This document shows, one piece after another, positions 46,741-59,770 of a stretch of 64,000 nt of DNA (position 1 is its first letter; each line of letters opens with the position of its first letter). Origin of the DNA: Symbiodinium kawagutii (lineage: Eukaryota; Sar; Dinophyceae; Suessiales; Symbiodiniaceae); the NCBI GenBank assembly GCA_009767595.1, contig VSDK01028688.1, positions 22,414 through 86,413 on the forward strand. The letters are read 5' to 3'. Both the position numbers and the translations under genes were made by a program. The notes under the pieces are model-generated. The model had not been told where the DNA came from. It did not search any database and saw nothing but the letters and a program-made list of their open reading frames with translations.

Positions 46741-48240
46741 AAAAGACTATCAAATACTATAGTACAGCATACAAGTATATACATATTATCGCAACTTCTC
46801 AGAAAAGTTCCATGGATACAAACCCAAGGGCCAGATATTCACTCTCCAGTTTGCCCAAGCTCCCACTAGTTCGCAGCATGCATCGGAGCATCAATCACGC
46901 CTATTGAACCCATACTATATGTGGTTATATTTGTTGATGATGATCGTGTGAAAGGTCCCAGGTAGGCAGTAGGATGAGAACCCACAAGGACTGAGAAGGC
47001 AATGGGAACTAGGCATTTGGAAGACTGCAAAGCTTGATGTAGATGCACACCCGTTTCTTCCCAGTAAGTGAGTAGCCTCACTTTCCAGAAATCACTTGGG
47101 GAAAGACCCGTGACAGTGCCCTTTGAAATTGCGCGCCATCTGCTTCTCGCAGGACAAGTGCCAATGTATTCCCAGGTGCAGATCTGTCAGTGTCTGTAGA
47201 CTTGGAAGATATTTCTTTTCTATGGAAATTTTGGGAGAGTTTGGGAATCTGATCCATGAATGAGACTTCATGGAGGAGTACTTGAGGGCTGTTGCAAGCT
47301 GCAGCTGACAAACAGGCTCCTGCGCGGTACATCCCTCCGGCAGGCTGGAATTATTCGCTTTGTCATGTGGTCAAGTTGCAGGTATTCCGATATTCCAGTT
47401 CAGTGCTTTGCACTAAAGACATTCAGATTTTTGATTTGTCATGGCAGGGGTTACTTTATACATCTTTATTTATACCTATGCATGCCACCAAATTATACGT
47501 ATTCATACCACCATCCCTAGTGACAAGACTATCAAATACTATAGTACAGCATACAAGTATATACATATTATCGCAACTTCTCAGAAAAGTTCCATGGATA
47601 CAAACCCAAGGGCCAGATATTCACTCTCCAGTTTGCCCAAGCTCCCACTAGTTCGCAGCATGCATCGGAGCATCAATCACGCCTATTGAACCCATACTAT
47701 ATGTGGTTATATTTGTTGATGATGATCGTGTGAAAGGTCCCAGGTAGGCAGTAGGATGAGAACCCACAAGGACTGAGAAGGCAATGGGAACTAGGCATTT
47801 GGAAGACTGCAAAGCTTGATGTAGATGCACACCCGTTTCTTCCCAGTAAGTGAGTAGCCTCACTTTCCAGAAATCACTTGGGGAAAGACCCGTGACAGTG
47901 CCCTTTGAAATTGCGCGCCATCTGCTTCTCGCAGGACAAGTGCCAATGTATTCCCAGGTGCAGATCTGTCAGTGTCTGTAGACTTGGAAGATATTTCTTT
48001 TCTATGGAAATTTTGGGAGAGTTTGGGAATCTGATCCATGAATGAGACTTCATGGAGGAGTACTTGAGGGCTGTTGCAAGCTGCAGCTGACAAACAGGCT
48101 CCTGCGCGGTACATCCCTCCGGCAGGCTGGAATTATTCGCTTTGTCATGTGGTCAAGTTGCAGGTATTCCGATATTCCAGTTCAGTGCTTTGCACTAAAG
48201 ACATTCAGATTTTTGATTTGTCATGGCAGGGGGTGCTTTA
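46741..48240 (+). repeat. 782-bp tandem duplication inside copy C
   Basis: Period 782 bp, same junction as in copy B, so the event predates the B/C split and postdates divergence from A. Confidence 0.95.
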
Positions 48241-50936
48241 ATACATATTCATACCACCATATCATACATATTCATACCACCATCCCTGGTGATTGTTCGG
48301 ATTTCTTGCGTCAGTTATTGGACTCATGCATGCATACTACCTTGTCTTTTTTCCCTTTGCTCCTGCGCTAGCAGAATGTCTCTTGAATGACTTTTGCCAT
48401 GGAGGTAACAATTTCCGTCGCCACTTGTCTAGTCAAGTCAAGTAATCCCTCGCCGCTGATGTAGTATACTCTGACTACAGTGGTAGTTCGCTGTGTCGTT
48501 GGTTGGCTTGCGATTCGCACGGATATGTTTCGACAAGTTGGCTAGTTGAAGCGTTAACACTTCCTTCAGATGGTAATGGTTTGAGTGACGTCTTTTGCTC
48601 CAAGCCTATGTCTTTCCTTTGTTGGCACTCTTGACATCCGATATGGACGAAGCATTACACAGCCACAGAATCGACGATAACATCACCATTATTGCTGTAG
48701 TGGCCACCTGAATTTTTCAAAGTCTCACTAAAGCGCAGAAGACTGGTGCAACCATGTGCAATCTTTTTCAGTGGGTTGTTACTTAGAAATCTGCAGACAA
48801 AGCAGCGATGAAGGTGCTGTCCACTCTGTTTAAAGTTATGGTTTGCATGTCTTTGATAGGTGTTTTGTCCACTTGGCAAATTGACATGTTTTCCTTGCTT
48901 TGTCTCCTCCAGGGGTGTTTGTGAAGCTCTGCTCACGACCCTTTTGATTCAGAGAAGTGAATGTTCAATGGTCCCTCAATGCAATCATCCTTCTACTGTT
49001 TCCCCTGAACAGGAGCTGGCCTCCCAAACTCTTATGTGCCTACGGTGGGAGGCTGGGAATATTGCTGCTTATTGATTTGATTACAAGTGCCGCTGCTGAA
49101 ACTAAAACTGCATTGCATAGAAGGGTATGGACATACCTTAGTAGGCGACCCTCGCGGGACTGAGTCATGGAAAATCAAAGGAACTGACTGAATTTGGGCT
49201 ACAAGAAGTGCTTACGATTCCGCCATGTTGCTCGAACATTCTGGTTTGAGCTTGGCACCCTTTTGCGCCAGAGAAGCGGATATCATTGCCCCCTTTCATC
49301 GTCGGTAATGCCAACTGTTCAATGCTATTTCTTCTTTCAAGACAGGAACCCGCAACTTGGGTTCCTACGTCCCTGCTGCAGTGGGAGGCTGGAAACGTTG
49401 CATCACTTTCAGCAGTCGTCTCCTAGAAACCAGTACGCTCATGTAGCTCAAAGTATCAGGTACTTGTTGGGAAAGGCCCTGGCATGTCGTTTCAGTTTCC
49501 CAGGCACCAGCTACTTGCCCGCTGTGCGAGGTTGGGTGCTTGGGTTGTTGCGATTTGTTTGGCGAAATGTTGCACCATGTGTTTCCGCAAGGTCCAGCTC
49601 CTCCTGTGACTCACGTACATCCTTCAGTACAAGGTTCCGATCCGACTTGGAATGAGAAACTGCGCAGTTTTACTCGCAGAAAACAGCTGCTCTGGTAATT
49701 GCTTTCAATCGGGTGCAGATGGGTCAGAACAAACATATCAGCAAAAATGGATAGGCGCATGTCTCATAGCTTGGTTGTTTATGTAATGTTCACTAGGGGG
49801 TACAGGGTTGTGCTTTCTCTGGAACTGCTGGTAGATCTTGCCAATGCATTTGCCGACATTCCATCCAGCCGATGTGTGAATACAGGCAGAAACTTGATCA
49901 CTTTGTCTTGAGAGATGCACAAGCCTTGCCAAGTGGTTTCCCACGTCTTTCCCATCGTTCCACTTCGCGGAGCCAGGCATAGTCAATCAACTCATGCCTC
50001 CGATCGAATTCAAATTCTATCCGGAGCCAAGGCAGTGGTTGGGGTGCCAGTGGTGTGGTTTTTCGTTGAAAAACCGACCTGACTAGCCTGACTGGACAAA
50101 AAGCTGAGACATGCTGAACTAAACGTGCGAATTTCAAGCAGAACTTTGATGACCCTCAATCTTTTTCAGCAACAGTTTCCTTCCTGCATCCAACAGTCGC
50201 CAGGCCCAATGAGCCTGACTTTTCAATGCCCCAGCGTGACTTGGCGCTGAATTTTTCCGAAGAGGTATGCAGCCGTGTTGGTTTACGTGCGTGTCCGGGG
50301 AGAGCTTCCGATGTTGACCCTTGTTCGCGCATGGTTTAGATAATTTTGGCTGATCTCTTGCTAGTGATGAGTGAACATACCCAAATATGCTGATGTGGGG
50401 TACCGAACTTGCCATCATCGCGCTTGGGAAACAGCGGATCCTTCAAAGCGCTCCAAGACTTTGCTCAGGGACTGGGCAACCACAAACCAAAGCCCACTAG
50501 ATGTCACAACAAATGGAAGAAGTTTTTTTTGAAGATGAAGCCCTGCAAGTTTTCTACAGCTTTGAGCTTTTGATGTGCTGAATCCCCGAAGATGCGCCCA
50601 GGTAGGACCCCCCATTTCAGCCCTCCTGTGTACCGTGGTGCTGAGATGCACACAGGTTGGATGGGATGGACAACCGCTTCATTTTTGAATCTTACATCGC
50701 ATGTCTGAAGTGCCAGACTCATGGGCTCAAAAAATCACTCATGCTCTTTTTCACGATGGGGGCCCTTGGACTTTAGGAGGTCTGAAGTCAATGTGAGGGC
50801 CTGGGCTGCAGTGTTCAAGCAGCAAAAAATGTAGGTGTTCGTGCAAGTTTACAGAATGAAGATAAAGTGCGTCCAAACATTTAGTGGATAAAGAGAAGAC
50901 TCGCAATCTTGATTCTTCCCCTCCTGCAATGGGCAG

Positions 50937-51067
50937 GTACAAGTGCCGTGGCAACGACATCCTTGCTACCGCCCATCCAAAGCTTTGTCGCCGCTCAGAT
51001 GCATTGCAAGTTTTCGACCAAATCGACGAAGCGTGTGATCCCGCAATCCCCATTTTGACATTCAGAG
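50937..51067 (+). CDS. Candidate exon YKCRGNDILATAHPKLCRR, copy C
   Basis: Copy C version of the exon at 11709, open through LTFRE. It keeps the acceptor ctgcaatgggcag. Confidence 0.45.
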
Positions 51068-51969
51068 AGGGGACTTCGTGGAAAAAACCATCCGCAGCGA
51101 GAAACTGTCCATGCAGGCAATCCAACGTAAAGGATGGCAGATTTGGCGTAAGATGTTGTAAGTCGGTCAGCTGCGGTGCTTGCAGTTACAGTGAGGCCCC
51201 GCAAAAACTGCCAGGACGGGACGGTTGCAGCGGGGCACTGCAAAGGTGACACATGTCATCCATGACTCATGTGTCCTCTCAATCGGGTTTCATGTAGTCT
51301 CCCGGGGTTTGAAGTGATCATGTTGGGATGTCTCATTGGAAACCCTACCTGTGGATGCGCCCAGTGCAGATAAATAACTTGTCCAACATTTGCCAGTTGC
51401 CGCGGAGGCGCAAAGCACAAGTCTAAGGGCGCGTGGCCACAGGCCGAAACAAAGCTGCTTGTTCCTTCCATTTACGCGGAGAATTCTGCTGAAACTTCAC
51501 ACTTCGGAGAGTCGATGAGAGTAGCAGTAGCAAGTAGTGCTGGCTGTTGATGCTGTTGCTACTGAGGTGGCACTAAAATGAACTGATCCGATGTTGGATC
51601 TCAAGATTGGGTTCCCGTTCTCATCCATCACGGTCCATCACAGCTGATTATCTCAAAGTGTCCTGTGTCAGTGGCCTCCAACTTGCCCAGACCGAGCCGA
51701 GCTCAAAGCAGTCGGCTTCGAAGTTGGAAGAGCCTGGCGCCTCGGGATCTTTGCGTCGCTTCTTGTGGCGACTTGGGGAGATGGGTCGTGACATGTCGTG
51801 ACCTATGGCATGTGGAGCCCCATATGACTCAAAGACGAGGTCATTGCAACCAAGAGCATCCGCTTGGAGATCAAAACTGGTACAGGTTGAGACTTTGACC
51901 ATTTTGACCCCTGAATCATCTGATGTTGACAGATGCATTAAGCACAGCTGAGGCACATGAGATTGCCGG

Positions 51970-53557
51970 AGAACCAGGACATTGAAGGGGGTCGATGAAC
52001 TGATGAGTGGTGAGTATTTGATGTTCAGCCAGCCATCATTTTTTTTGGAAGCCAACTGAAGCCTCAAAGCCAAAACACACTGTGATCCAAATATATGCAC
52101 TCCTCATTTGGCTGGCACTGAGTGAACTCTGGAGCGTACTGAGCCACCGGATTTGCAGCTTTGTCCCCCACTCCACCTGTGCAGACTTGCGCTGACTGTG
52201 GTGCACCGTCGCCCACATGGTGCGAAGGGCGATGTTTGGGAGGGTGGGGCATGAAAAGCTTCGATGAATTTCCGGCACATGTTGTTCAACTGCCTTCAAA
52301 ATGGTCTTTCTCCTTCTTGCTGTACGCTTCAGATTTGTACGTGGACCTACCATCATCCTGACTTTACGGAACTTTGCTTGTCTGTGAGGTACCACTTCTC
52401 AATTCGCAAATTCCGAGTTAGGGAACCCGTTTGAAGTCACTGATTTCCAACTGCCCAAAACCTGGAGACAGATACAATTGTCGCTACTTCTCCCCCCGCT
52501 GAAAGTGGATGCTTCTCCGGCCCAGGGCTTCAGTGAACCATGGAGTTGCAATTTGTATTGAGTGTGCCAGGATCTCAGGGTGTGATCAGACCCAACTTGG
52601 ACTTCAGAACATTCACCAATGTCGCGCAGCTATTCTTGAGTTGTACTCGAGGGAGCTCAAGGAGCCAAGCTAGATTGATAAGATGGATCATGCTGCAATG
52701 ATCTGGAATCATTCTTCAACGAAGAAAAGAAAGATTACAGTGGTTTGCGGCTATGGTCAGAAAGTTGGGGTAGCCACGAGTGATGCCGAAGCGGTTTACA
52801 ATATAGCCACCTCGGGGATTAGACTCCACAACGGAATCCGAAGGAAGGTTTTCGGATTCTGTTCCTAGTGAGTTCAGTGTTGCAAGGCAGCACTGCATGG
52901 CTTTGTTTCATGGGCCGCCAACTCGCTTCATGCCCCTGCCGAGTCCGGGTGTCACCGCTCCATGGGAGCACACGTCTCCAAAGTGAAATCGGTGACGCCT
53001 GGAGCCCCGATGCGTTGTCAGCACCGGTCGTTCTTGGAATTTCATGATGTTTCTGTCTCCGCGTCTACGCGTCGTGTGTTTGTTTTGTTGCTTGGTTTTT
53101 GATGTGTTTCACAAATCGTTCTCACTTTTTCATGCTTTTTTCCCATCATGTTTCCTCTTTCTAGTTGTTGTCACCAAGGCTGGACACATGGAAGCCCGAA
53201 GAAGTCCACCGTTTCATCTCGCAGGGTGGCAACTTTGAGGCGGACTGCTGCTGGCTGCTGCTGTACAAACCACCGTTGATCGCGGTTGAGGGCGGCTATC
53301 CACCTATTCTGTTCTGTGCTTCTTTGGTTTCCTGGAATCGTCAGCATGCCCCTCACTAACGAATCACTGCAAATTACAGGTTGACCTCTGCTCATGTCTT
53401 CGCATGGCTGGTTGCATTTGAATGTTTGCACGGCTTGATGCTTCATTCACGCTCCAACCGAACAAGCACCGCACCGTCCACCGTGGATACAAGATGATGC
53501 AAGAATCCTGATGATGACCAGGACGACGAGGACGACGAGGACGACGAGGACGACGAG

Positions 53558-53605
<48 letters not shown>

Positions 53606-53618
53606 GAGGAGGAGGAGG

Positions 53619-53649
<31 letters not shown>

Positions 53650-54022
53650 GGAGGACGACGATGACGACGACGATGCTTATGATTAACTTATTAGTACATA
53701 TATACCAGTATGATTACAGAAAGGTTAATCACTTCGACAATGAATTGTTGCTTCAGACTAGGATTCATCGCATCGTGTCGAGCATGCACAAGAGCTTACT
53801 GTTTCCAGAATGAAAGTGTACCCCAGACCTTCAAGTTCCTCTAGGATGAACAGGTTCTCTGTCAGAACCCCTTCATGTTCCTTGAATTTTGGTTGCAATG
53901 CATCCGCTGCGCCGTTCAGGTCAATGACCGGCTCTTGCGCCGTGGCGGCCCAAAGCCCCCAGCGAGGGGGTCTGGCCGCAAAGCTGTGGAGGATTACATC
54001 ATCACGAAGCAGGGGATCTCAG
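51970..54022 (+). CDS. ArfGAP domain, six-exon block, copy C
   Basis: Exons are about 51970-52009, 52159-52219, 52526-52565, 52944-52996, 53179-53239 and 53920-54022. The zinc ligands, ASVNHGVAICIEC and SGCHRSMGAHVSKVKSVT are unchanged. Exon 6 differs (VEDYIITKQ for VEEYIFMKQ). The first exon's acceptor is changed: AG precedes it in A and B but the bases are gg in C, so its 5' border is doubtful here. The other five exons keep splice signals. Confidence 0.85.
53511..53680 (+). repeat. Expanded GACGAG/GAC/GAT repeat, copy C
   Basis: About 170 bp of GAC, GAG and GAT triplets, roughly two to three times longer than in A and B. The open frame over it encodes only Thr, Arg and Met runs, a by-product of the repeat. 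Confidence 0.95.
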
Positions 54023-54735
54023 GCTGACGCTGAAATTTCCAGGTTTGCAGGCTTGAACTTTGGATCAAGATGCTTGAAGTATACAAAAGTGCGTACCACG
54101 TCATTTCCGAATTTTGGTAACAGTAACATTTGTTGAATCGTACTATCCACGTTTCACTGGTTGCTACACCCTCACTAGAGTCCAGAGCTTGGTGGTATCC
54201 CACTTGTTTCGAAAGGTGATGCGTTTTTTTTGTGTCATTTTCCAGATGTCCAAATCTGAGTTAGGCAATGCTGCTGAGGTACAACGGCAAGAAGCCAACG
54301 GAGGTCAAAAGAGGTCCAGTGGGCTTCCGGGGCAATTGGACAGCCATGGGCATGATGATAAACTTTGGACCCTTCACAGGTTATAGTTCTACGCATTCTT
54401 TTGAGGCCAACCACGTTGCTGGAAACTGTGTGCTACTGTATACCTGCGAAGCGAATCGTATCTTGAAAATTCTTGGAATCCCACTGGAAGACCCATTCAA
54501 ATTGCATAATCTGATGAACTACAGTTTGAACTACATGGAAATAATTGGACATGTCCCTGCTACCTCCGCATGTGCGTCTGCCAGGTCCACCTTGTGAAAA
54601 CCATGAGGTGCGCCTGTTGCAGGGTCCAGATTCAGATGTGCCACTTGTGCCACGATGAGCTTCGCAAGCTTCCAAGAAATCGCCTCCGATGAGACCGCCA
54701 GGTGAGCCCTCTGGTGGGAACTACGTGCCACCAAG

Positions 54736-54840
54736 GTGCAACTGCAGCGACACGTTGGACCATGGCAGCCATGGCATATCTTGGACATGGATCTGGTTGA
54801 GGGCCTGGCCCTTCCCAATGATTCTATCTTGGGCTCCCAG
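54736..54840 (+). CDS. Candidate exon VQLQRHVG, copy C
   Basis: 35 open codons, reading VQLQRHVGPWQPWHILDMDL and continuing through PNDSILGSQ. The GAG|GTGTAA border of copy B has become CAG|CTGTAA, so the donor would have to shift by two bases. Confidence 0.45.
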
Positions 54841-54910
54841 CTGTAACCCCAATTTTGACGGAGATTTCGTTCAGAAACCCTCTAGCCACCTGTGGACTTT
54901 TGCGTTCCAG

Positions 54911-55001
54911 GCCTCGTTCTAACTGATGTTGAGAGCGTCGAAATTGACGTCCGGACCCTGAACTGCAACCGTGGCAGAGAACATGGTTTCATTGTGTCGA
55001 G
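54911..55001 (+). CDS. Conserved exon VLTDVESVEIDVRTLNCNRG, copy C
   Basis: Same length and phases as A and B. Changes are A to T, N to D and K to N plus several synonymous ones. Donor is GCAAGT. Confidence 0.62.
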
Positions 55002-56485
55002 GCAAGTGTTTCAATCAGGGGTTCTTGCACGACACACATCACAAGCAATCATACTGATTGCATGAACAATCCCCATTGCTGTACATTGGTCAATGATGCC
55101 CATGTTGCAACCAAGAGTTTGCTCCGTAGCCAATGATTTGAGATGCCTCTTCACCCAATCAGCAGCCTACCACACCGGCTTACTGAGCTCGCCAATACTC
55201 TTTTCTGTGGGTAGCAGATCATCAAGTGAGACCCATCCCTGAACATATCACGTGTCCAGCTGAACTGTGTGCAGAGGTCAAAAGAGCCTGGGAATTGAGA
55301 ACTTTCGGGTGGGCCCAGTAGATCTAGGGCGGGGGCGGGGGGTGCCTACTGTGTAGACAAGTGGCTGGTACCAAAAGTCAAGATGGCCGTGGGATGCTGC
55401 ATATTTTTGAAATTTGAAGGAGTGAAGCAATTTCAAATCGCCCTAGAGACTGCTAAATGTAACATTTAATATTTTTCAATCATTCTTTTCACGTTTGGCT
55501 TATTTTGGGATGTGTGTCAGAGGTTCAGGGTTTGACCCACGACCAACATGAGCCAACATGGAGATGCTCAAGACGGTATTTTTTCTACTTGCGATCAAGT
55601 TCAATTTGGAGAGTTTCAGCATGTGGTCTTCAGCGAGGTGTGGAAGGAAATCGCATCGTAACCAAAAGACCCTGTGACCCCCAGGCCTGTGATGCTGTCT
55701 CTCTCCGCTGAGCTGAGCTTGGGGTGTGGTGCCCAGCAAGAAACACGATTCCAGAAACACATGCAACTTCGTTCCGATGGCTTGCTCACAGTGTCACATA
55801 GTAAAGAACATACCAGCAATAATGTATTGTTACAGTAGTTCGGTTCATGTAGATGCAGACACTTTTCAACAAGTTTTTCCGATGTATCAAAGGATGCCCC
55901 ACACTTCCTATAGAGGGAAGAGTTGTCGCAGATTGAGAGCAGTGGACGGACGGCCTGAGGGTCCAGACTGCAGATGCCACATCAAAGCGCAGGGGTTCGG
56001 AAAAAGTAGGCTGGATCTCGTGACGGTCAACAAGAGGGTGTCATGCTTGCAAAACACTCACAGCAACGATGCATGAAATCTATGTCGTACACATGCGAAA
56101 GGAAGACGTGTGACGCCTGCCAAGCGGCATCAGGGTGGAGCCCATCGGAGCGAAGGCAGCTGCTGTGGGACGCCCAGGACTCACGTGAAGCATCGCGAAG
56201 CCATGTTGACATGGAACAACCAGACCTCATCAGACCTGCAAGTCATTCCAAGTCTGCAGTTAACGAAATACTCTAGCAGGTCAAAGTGCTTAATCTACAT
56301 GATCAATCTCTCCTCAAGAAGTCCTGAATGACATGAGGAGTACATCGCCTTCAATATCCTTCAACCTTGACCCCATTGAAAGTCTGTCGTCTCATGGTCT
56401 ATCAAGCAGCCCTTGATGAAAAAACTGAGAAATTTGAGCACCAATGATTTGAGTCAGATGATTCTGTTGGCAGCATGATTGGGAG

Positions 56486-56580
56486 GAGCGGTACCTGCAC
56501 CTGCGGGTACTCGATGGTGGCGAACTTGGGTTCCCACAGTTGGCAGGTGAAGGCGGAAGGGTATGGATGCTGACATATAG
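56486..56580 (+). CDS. Conserved exon ERYLHLRVLDGGELGFPQLA, copy C
   Basis: 95 nt as in copy A, ending AG|GTGATC. Most differences from A are silent (for example GAACTG to GAACTT, CCC to CCA). Confidence 0.7.
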
Positions 56581-58891
56581 GTGATCCGGATGGCTGGGGT
56601 CGTCAAAATTTGTTCTGTCACAATTCTTACTGATTTATGATTATATTCTGATACGTTGCTTACAGATGATGTTAGATGATCATGGATGTGTAAGATGAGG
56701 GTCTCACGGCGAGTCTTGATTTGCAAGACATTTGGATGCGGTGAGACTGTAAGATTCAGAGCCCGGGATGGGCACAGTTTCAACCATGAGCGGAGGTGTA
56801 CCTCCTTGTAGACTTGATGATTTGTCAATTTGCTGGAGAACTTATTCATGGAATTTCGCTGCTTGTTCAGTGCCTAGCTTTGCACTCCGACATGTTTGAT
56901 TTCAGGGAGCCTGGATTTGTTGAAGTTTGTGGAGAGCGGGAAGGGAAGCCATGGCCTCAAGCAATTGCTGGGACGTTCGCGGACCCTGTGACTGGTTGAT
57001 ATTGGACAGTTTTCTAGGCATGTTTTGATTTGGCCTCATTGCCTGACCAAACTGAGACCACGCCATCCCTAATGAAACCAAATGAATCAAAGACAATCAG
57101 CACGTTCAGTAGTGGCTTTGTTGCAAGGCATAATCTGAAAGTCTCAGAAGGTTTTCCCTCCGCAAAGCTCATTTGGACGCTGTCCAGTACACCAAGCTTG
57201 CAGTTGCTCACTTCACTTTGTTTTTTTCTTGGCTCATCAATTTGCGGATCAAAACCGGTGCCGCACCCAGCATGACAAAAATTCAGCACCACGGCATAAT
57301 TTTCACCTTTCAAATCACAGGTACCCACTGTCACCCAATACTCATGTTTATGAAAAGGGACTGGAGACCGATAATCATGGAAACGCTTAGATGTGTTGGT
57401 TGGCCAATAAAAAGTGACAAAAGTACCATTCATGAGCATTCTACATGAATACTTTTAACCAGGGAACCCTCATCAATCGCCACTGGGTTTGCTGCATTTG
57501 TTGCAGATCAGGATTGTTCAAAAGATCACAAACAGAGAGCTCCAAAAAATGTCCAAATCGCAAAATCCATTGGTCCCAAGTAAAGAGACAAGTGGCAGCA
57601 GCACATCGGCCCGTCGGCGCTTTTCAGGTGAAGGGGTTGCAGCTGCAGTGGAGGTGGAGCTCTTTGCTCCGAAGGCGGTCGACGGTCGATGCCAGTCGAT
57701 GCAAGATGTCGGTGCCTAGCGGCTGTGGAATCGTGTCGTGCATCCTTCTGCGTCATGGTAATTGTTTCATGCAGCTCTGTGTATTCGATGGTTTGCATTT
57801 TGGCGTTGAAAGAGGTCGTGAAAGCGACCTCAGAGCACGCAGCCAGAGCATAGGTGAAACTCCAAAGCAACTCTCGTAACATCTCGTAACTCGACTCTTT
57901 GTGACTGCCAGGAGGCTGGAGATGCTTCGAAAACCGAGGCCAAAGTGGGAGGAAAGCATGGTATTGGTAAGCTAACGGCCTCTTTCAAGGGAAGTGGCTT
58001 TGTACTTTGCATGGGGATCATCTCAAAGAAGTGGTAAGGCTTTTGTGCGATTGAACTATATTTTGCAAATGGTGGTCGATGATATTGACAATATTGATGA
58101 AGAACAATGAGTGAATCTGGTGTGACTGAGTGGAAGTAACATGAAGTAACATAGTAACTTGAGTGTTTTGGATTGTTCTTGTATGTTTCTGAAGGATTGG
58201 ACGTTTGGACTGGTCCTTAGCTTGTCACAAAAGAGCCAAAGTTACAGGCGTCTCCCACATCCTCCTTTGCAGCATCTTTGCTCGGGCGCTCAGCGGTTGA
58301 TGGTTGACGGTGCCGAAAGTCTGCGCCACTTTGTCATTCCGGTTGGCAGAGTTGCTCACAGATTTCTCTTCTGCGAAAATTGCTTTGGTGTAGCGTATGC
58401 GCGCGTGCGACAATGCTGTGAAACGACCATGTCACGAAACCCAGGAGCAGTGGTGCCTCCAAGGACTGGGAGAAGGGTCGGCTGTGGGCCCCCCTCGGCT
58501 GTGCCTGAAGACTTTGGGCTAAAACCATCAATTCTGATCAATCTGATCATAATTCATGACTTTCGATGTTGATCATTACTTTGCAGGTGCACCACTCACA
58601 ACCACCAATGATCCGTAGTCCCCACGACATACAACCAAGAATCGCAGAAACAGATGGACCAAGACGTTTGGAAGCATCAAAAAGGTGGCAATGGACGCGA
58701 TCAATTATTAACCACAATCACAGCAATTGTTTGTAGCAGAGTCTATCATGGTTATCATGGTTCAATCCAGTATCAACGATTGAAAATTCTAAGCCGCCAT
58801 CAATCAGCTATTTGAATCTATTTGACATCTATTGACTATCATGATCAACCGTTATTGACCATAGATTCACCTCCTCATCCGCCCGCTGCAG

Positions 58892-58955
58892 GATGAGAGC
58901 AACCCATCCCATGAGGTGATAGGCCGTGCGAATTTGAAGGTGCGGGGATCACGGT
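58892..58955 (+). CDS. Conserved exon DESNPSHEVIGRANLKVRG, copy C, donor changed
   Basis: Same exon, but the GTGAAG donor of copy A is replaced after a 3-nt insertion by cggttgaag, leaving no GT at the aligned point. Splicing here may be impaired. Confidence 0.5.
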
Positions 58956-59065
58956 TGAAGCTGCAACCCTGAAGGTGGCATTGTCCATGGAGGTACCGTG
59001 AGTATTTTGTGCCCCACTTTGTGATAGCCCAGGGCCTGGCAACAGCTTGTCGTTCGGAATGCCAG

Positions 59066-59138
59066 GTAACTATCATTGACATGAGTGGAATGCTCGCCAC
59101 TCAAGTAAAGAAGCAGATTTCAACGTGCAGCCCTCAGG
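59066..59138 (+). CDS. Conserved exon VTIIDMSGMLATQVKKQIST, copy C
   Basis: One R to K change; many silent changes. Followed by GTTTAG, so a GT remains at the border. Confidence 0.7.
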
Positions 59139-59679
59139 TTTAGGGGAAGTGGCAGTGGCCGCGGCCCGGAGGGATAAGTTCCATCATCATCATGTTGACA
59201 TCTTATCACGGACACAATTTATGTGTCCAAATTTGTGATGAATTGGTATTTGCAGGTGATGGCATATGTTGCACAATTGGCACAAAGAAGAACCTGGAAA
59301 CCAGATACCAGCATTGCTTTCGCTAGACTAGAGTGACGAGGAATGCCATGCATGACCTGCATGACATATTTGGAGCGGCAGGGAAGAAAGGGTGCGGCAT
59401 TGTGCCCCACGCCTCCAGTCATTTTGATAGCGAGAAATGCAAAAGATCAAAGATTGCTGATGGATGCCAATGGAAATCAAAGATGTTCAGAGCAGGAGCT
59501 AGCAAACCTTGGTTTAATGCTATTTGCGGCTGATCTCATGCTATCAATTTGCGGTGCTTTTCGTATGTGTCGCTGAATGATTTTGATGGCACAAAATCAT
59601 GTTTTCTTCGACGATCCAAACAATAGAAACGCTTGTTCACCTGATGTTGTTTCCCAAACCTGACCTTTGCCCACAGCCC

Positions 59680-59770
59680 AGACGGGATCTAACCGAGGTC
59701 ACCCATTGGATCGAGCGGATCCAGCTAACGCGCGCGCAAGAAAAGGGGCGGTGCAGCTTTGAGGGCCAAC
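59680..59770 (+). CDS. Candidate exon RRDLTEVTHWIERIQLTR, copy C
   Basis: Copy C version; the donor region is altered (ggtgcagctttgagg). Collinearity with A and B stops just after this point. Confidence 0.5.

Noticed and set aside
53511..53813. 100-codon frame starting with Thr/Arg/Met runs
   Set aside because: Translation of the GAN triplet repeat in an intron.
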